Part shown: piece after piece, positions 14,817 to 17,528 of the stretch | Numbering within the stretch: position 1 is the first letter of the stretch | Layout of the letters: each line of letters starts with the position of its first letter | Assembly (NCBI GenBank): GCA_910586315.1 | Contig: CAJUIP010000012.1 | Coordinates: 65,632 to 83,159, forward strand | Direction: 5' to 3' | DNA: 17,528 bases | Source of the DNA: an uncultured Lachnospiraceae bacterium | GTDB lineage: Bacteria > Bacillota > Clostridia > Lachnospirales > Lachnospiraceae | Translations under genes and position numbers: made by a program | Notes under the pieces: model-generated | Seen by the model: the letters and a program-made list of their open reading frames with translations, nothing else | Databases searched by the model: none | Told to the model about the DNA's origin: nothing

Positions 14817-15461
14817 TTACAGACCAAGGGATTCTCCTACAAGAACAACTGTAATTCTTCCGGGAATCCTGTTTCTGTGCATTTCTACAATTTGCGAACA
14901 CATACTTTCTGTTGTATAACAGTCACAGCATTTACCGGTCTTTGTGTATGGAAGATTCAAAGATTGGTGTATGCCATTTCGAGGTGCTGCATAAGTCCTG
15001 GCGCGTTTTTTTGCTTCGTCAGTGGTACGGCAAACCTTATTTATACCAATAATCAAAATAACCTTTCGAGGGCCAAAGGCAATCGCTGAAATGCGGTTTC
15101 CTGTTGCGTCTATATTTATCATAACGCCATCTTCGCTTATTGCGTTTACGCTTGACAGATAAATGTCGCATAATAAAGATTCCCGCATAATAGAGAAACG
15201 TTCTTCCTCTGTCTCGGCTTTATCACGGTCAATCGTATGGTAATGCTCTTTTTTCAAGCGTTCTTTGATTCCAATTTGATCCAGCGTCATAGACCCGCCC
15301 CATGATATGGTTAAACCGCATGGTATAAGTGCCAAAACCTGATTAACTGCTTCAGGCGTCGTTTCACAGAGAAAGACTTCATAATTCCGCCGGTTTAGCG
15401 CAGCCGCGATTTTGGGGGCCGATTTCCTGTATTTTTCCTGAAAGGTGTCTGCATTATCCAT
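14817..15461 (-). CDS. LUD-domain protein (LutC/YkgG-like, DUF162)
   Basis: A 214-residue single-domain LUD protein, the fold also found in lactate-utilisation proteins LutB and LutC. Visible family features are SWGGSMTLDQIG (residues about 53-64), INIDATGNRISAIAFGPRKVI (about 114-134) and a C-terminal cysteine cluster, GKCCDC followed by ESMC, then RIPGRITVVLVGESLGL. The biochemical role of stand-alone members is not established, and no lutA or lutB is nearby, so lactate oxidation is unlikely here. An AAGGG ribosome site precedes the ATG. The gene has its own MerR-type promoter and lies between the MerR regulator and the MATE pump, hence is probably part of the same stress response. Confidence 0.85.
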   Translation of the reverse strand: MDNADTFQEKYRKSAPKIAAALNRRNYEVFLCETTPEAVNQVLALIPCGLTISWGGSMTLDQIGIKERLKKEHYHTIDRDKAETEEERFSIMRESLLCDIYLSSVNAISEDGVMINIDATGNRISAIAFGPRKVILIIGINKVCRTTDEAKKRARTYAAPRNGIHQSLNLPYTKTGKCCDCYTTESMCSQIVEMHRNRIPGRITVVLVGESLGL

Positions 15462-15484
15462 CTATTTCATCCCTTTTTCTTTTC

Positions 15485-15515
15485 AGGATAAGCCTTAAAC
15501 CTTGTTGGGAGTCAA
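15485..15515 (-). promoter_or_regulatory. MerR-type promoter of the LUD gene
   Basis: On the minus strand TTGACT (15510-15515) and TATCCT (15485-15490) have a 19-bp spacer. The plus-strand sequence TAAACCTTGTTG(G)GAGTCAAG is the same, apart from one base, as that at the MATE promoter, which indicates one regulator for both. Symmetry is weaker here (CTTG/CAAG only). Confidence 0.7.
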
Positions 15516-15524
15516 GATGGTATT

Positions 15525-16370
15525 TCAGAAACGGCTAACAGGAAGCCATACTTCCCGATAACGAGTGTAATTTTCACGTTTATTCAGGGAAAGAAAAGTT
15601 CTGGAAACAGGATTTCCGGCAACCGCAATATTATGCTTTTTCACATATTCCATAAGTGGATTTAAGCACGATAATGGCTGAAATCCATCCCCCTGTTCTA
15701 AAACAATTGTATAGAGTGCGCGGCTTGCAGGATGATACGAAGCCCACTGTAAATCCAATTCAAGTGCCGAAACATAATTTTCAAAAACGCCCAATGCTGC
15801 CGTAATCTGTTCTTTTCCCGAAAGCAGCTGTTCCCAGTCATTACTTTGCGAAATAAACACCATAGGGGAATTTGCTATCCATTGCTGAAATGTTTTCTCC
15901 TGTTCTGCATGTAAAAGGAATACCGCATCGGACATAAACGGAAATCGAAACATAGCAGGCTGTTCACATACTGTAATATTCCAGAGGTTTCTTTCCGCTT
16001 TTGCAGACAAATCCCTTAACTCTCGAATATTTTGTAAAATCATTTGCTTCTTCCATATTTCGTGTTCCAATTCATGCTCCCGAATTCCGTATTGTCCAAT
16101 AACTTCTTTTATATCGTCTGCATTGATAAGGCCAGCTATTTCTTTACTGCTGAACCCGGCATAATGATACCCTCTGGCTCTTATCAACGCTGTGAAATCA
16201 AAATGTTCGTATGTACGATAAGCGCCACTGTTCGTATCCCGCTGTGGATTTAATATCCCTATTCTTTCATAAAGCCGCAATCCCTCTGTGGACATTCCTA
16301 ACAGTTTTGCTATTTTTCCAATCTGAAAAGTCAAGAAAACTGTCGAGTAGACTTTGTCTCGACTTTTCAC
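15525..16370 (-). CDS. MerR-family transcriptional activator
   Basis: A 281-residue MerR-type regulator with a large C-terminal sensor. The winged helix-turn-helix reads FQIGKIAKLLGMSTEGLRLYERIGIL, then SGAYRTYEHFDF. A dimerisation coiled coil covers about 85-135, and about 150-281 resembles a GyrI-like or BmrR-like drug-binding domain in length and position (inference). The start is unsure: the GTG at 16370 has AGGA only one base away, while a TTG at 16334 would give the classic MTFQIGK opening but has no ribosome site. It lies 63 bases upstream of the LUD gene and close to the intron remnant. The two 19-bp-spaced promoters downstream are its likely targets, so it probably senses a compound that the MATE pump exports. 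Confidence 0.88.
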   Translation of the reverse strand: MKSRDKVYSTVFLTFQIGKIAKLLGMSTEGLRLYERIGILNPQRDTNSGAYRTYEHFDFTALIRARGYHYAGFSSKEIAGLINADDIKEVIGQYGIREHELEHEIWKKQMILQNIRELRDLSAKAERNLWNITVCEQPAMFRFPFMSDAVFLLHAEQEKTFQQWIANSPMVFISQSNDWEQLLSGKEQITAALGVFENYVSALELDLQWASYHPASRALYTIVLEQGDGFQPLSCLNPLMEYVKKHNIAVAGNPVSRTFLSLNKRENYTRYREVWLPVSRF

Positions 16371-16409
16371 TTCCTTTCATCATATATTTTTTTGCGATGA
16401 GAGGTTCAA
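16326..16409 (-). promoter_or_regulatory. Putative MerR gene promoter and nested dyads
   Basis: On the minus strand TTGAAC (16404-16409), inside intron domain VI, stands 17 bp from TATATG (16381-16386) or 19 bp from TATGAT (16379-16384). Initiation would then fall close to the GTG start. Downstream, GTCGAG/CTCGAC (16342-16347 with 16358-16363) and AAAAGTC/GACTTTT (16326-16332 with 16361-16367) form nested dyads that may be an autoregulatory operator. All of this is inference. Confidence 0.4.
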
Positions 16410-16462
16410 GTCTCAAAAGCCCCTCACAGAACCGCACGTGCTCTAATTAAAGCATACGGCTC
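16397..16462 (-). ncRNA. Group II intron domains V and VI (3' remnant)
   Basis: The minus strand at 16462-16429 is a 34-base domain V: it starts GAGCCGTATGC, holding the AGC catalytic triad, and ends ACGTGCGGTTC. Domain VI follows (GAGGGGC ... CCTCTCAT) with an unpaired A 8 bases before the probable 3' splice end near 16397. The loop of domain V is AATT, not the usual GNRA tetraloop. The rest of the intron is missing apart from the reverse-transcriptase tail, so it cannot splice by itself. Confidence 0.75.
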
Positions 16463-16479
16463 TTCAATAAGCCATTCGC

Positions 16480-16593
16480 CTAATAAGCACTTTTCAGATA
16501 TATCCTCGGATACTCCAATAGATGTATCTTCAAGATATTACTATATTTTCTCCATGTCAGCCAGTAAGTCTGGTCTCTGCGTCTCTTGCTTCT
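16480..16593 (-). pseudogene. ltrA: C-terminal tail of group II intron reverse transcriptase/maturase
   Basis: The last 38 or so codons of a longer open frame read KRRRDQTYWLTWRKYSNIL and LEYPRIYLKSAY. This resembles the extreme C-terminus of group II intron-encoded proteins, and the stop lies 17 bases before domain V, the usual arrangement. The polymerase and maturase domains are gone; upstream the frame continues as radical SAM sequence, so a deletion has fused the two. The exact junction near 16593 is an estimate. Confidence 0.6.
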
Positions 16594-17299
16594 ATAATCT
16601 ATTTCTTTACTCAAATTAATGTACGTATACCCATCTTTTTCAAGTGAAAAATGTTCTGTATACGAAGAACCATTATACTTTAAAACATCCATAAAAGTAT
16701 TATCATATCCATATACAATTTGGCTATTAGTCGAAATTCCTTTTATCAATGATTTATTTTTTTCTAGCCATTTCATTGTTTCATTTATAGTTTCATAGCT
16801 TTCACCGGAATATAATAAAATATTATTTTTGTAAATACAAATTAAAATCCCTGCTTCTATAAACATTTTCAATATTTTTTACTTGAGCATAAAATTGTTT
16901 AGGATGAATAGTTGCACTTCTTGGCATGTCTGATTCTGCACAAAATTTACATCCCCGTCCACATCCCCTTGAAATTTCTATAGACGGCTGATATTTGATA
17001 TTCTCATATAGTAAAGAATAATCTAATTCTTCAAAAATTGTTTGTGGCTTATTAACATAAACTACATTATCCCCCCCCTTATAGCAGACTCAATAATGTA
17101 ATTGCCATCTCCACTAAGTACAACATCTATTTGGGGGATTTTTTGCTTCAGCCAATTACCATCTCTTCCAACAACCCATTTTCCCCCAGCTATTATTTTA
17201 GCATTATATTCATTTTTTAAAATATTACATACTAACAATAACTCTATATTTTTTACTCAAAATTGTTGCTAAACCAAGCAAACTATAACTCGCATAACC
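16594..17299 (-). pseudogene. Frameshifted B12-binding-type radical SAM protein gene
   Basis: Four minus-strand segments in different frames read as one protein. 17299-17225 encodes GYASYSLLGLATILSKKYRV, like the cobalamin-binding domain of radical SAM enzymes. 17235-17071 encodes NEYNAKIIAGGKWVVGRD and DVVLSGDGNYIIESAIRGG. 17071-16823 encodes YQPSIEISRGCGRGCKFCAES, which contains the CxxxCxxC cluster motif. 16830-16594 encodes WLEKNKSLIKGISTNSQI and DGYTYINLSKEIDY. Breaks lie at about 17230 (with loss of part of the first domain), at a C8/G8 run (17071-17078) and at an A5 run near 16826-16830. The start and the C-terminus are missing. The DNA is AT-rich compared with the rest of the window. 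The original reaction cannot be named. Confidence 0.65.
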
Positions 17300-17448
17300 C
17301 TACATTTTTCTACATATTACCATAAAATCTAATCATATTCTATAAAAACTACAAATTTCGCAAACTATCACGGAAACTCCCGACTTTTTGCATGATAGTA
17401 TAATTTTGCCCCAATCGCCACCTTTTCAGCGGCATCTAAAAACACGAA
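17300..17448. other. AT-rich intergenic DNA with a dyad
   Basis: No gene is seen. ACTATCA (near 17366) and TGATAGT (near 17393) form a 7-bp dyad over about 35 bases. Sequences like TAGAAT and TAATAT could be promoter elements for the decayed radical SAM gene, but no pair has good spacing. Confidence 0.35.
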
Positions 17449-17481
17449 AAAATCGGGTTCACCAGTCATTCCAGTGAACCC
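17449..17481 (-). terminator. Intrinsic terminator of the gene entering from the right
   Basis: On the minus strand GGGTTCAC (17481-17474) and GTGAACCC (17462-17455) form an 8-bp stem with an 11-base loop, followed by a run of six T residues. The stop codon of the partial frame to the right lies in its loop. Confidence 0.8.
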
Positions 17482-17528
17482 CACCAAGCCTTAAAACCCT
17501 TGATTTTAAGCCATTCTTCAATACTTTC
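17466..17528 (-). CDS. Partial C-terminus of an unidentified gene
   Basis: The last 20 codons of a frame entering from the right edge encode ESIEEWLKIKGFKAWWGSLE and a TGA stop. The stop in the loop of the terminator makes this frame likely to be real, but a second frame is also open here. I do not recognise the protein. Confidence 0.35.
   Translation of the reverse strand, partial: ESIEEWLKIKGFKAWWGSLE

Noticed and set aside
14877..15089. Plus-strand frame opposite the LUD gene
   Set aside because: Shadow frame without ribosome site or family resemblance.

Overview
The window looks like a chromosome segment of a Clostridia bacterium, most likely Lachnospiraceae. This is an inference from gene content and style: strong AGGAGG ribosome sites, textbook TTGACA/TATAAT promoters, a YerC/YecD TrpR-like regulator, a PTS transporter with its own Enzyme I, and abundant debris of IS200/IS605, group II intron and ICE-type elements. 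No rRNA, tRNA or CRISPR array was seen.

Layout. 1-1065: terminator, strong promoter and a LysR regulator. 1066-1653: gene-poor DNA and a truncated IS200-type element. 1654-3473: an aldo/keto reductase and a LysR regulator transcribed divergently around a shared dyad. 3474-3834: a decayed small mobile-element gene. 3835-6408: nudC (minus) and a MATE exporter (plus) fired from two back-to-back consensus promoters; the MATE transcript has a foldable leader. A long hairpin at 6418-6481 separates this from a minus-strand operon running 11767 to 6495: PTS EIICBA permease, PTS Enzyme I, a Cof-type HAD phosphatase, then YerC. Divergent from it is a C39-like cysteine peptidase-fold protein (12004-12591) whose leader carries a textbook terminator between promoter and gene. 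12592-13330 holds only mobile-element debris: twin IS605-like hairpins, a frameshifted tyrosine-recombinase fragment and an unrecognised fragment.

13331-16370 is a compact minus-strand module: MerR-family regulator, LUD-domain protein and a second MATE exporter. The LUD and MATE genes are each preceded by a near-identical element with the long 19-bp -35/-10 spacing typical of MerR-activated promoters, so the regulator probably controls both. This is the most coherent uncharacterised system in the window: an inducible efflux pump coupled to a LUD-domain protein.

16397-17528 is visibly AT-rich and decayed: the 3' end of a group II intron (domains V and VI plus the reverse-transcriptase tail) fused to a frameshifted radical SAM gene, then a terminator and the last codons of a gene that enters from the right edge. 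The window thus alternates housekeeping or sugar-uptake genes with acquired or degraded cargo.
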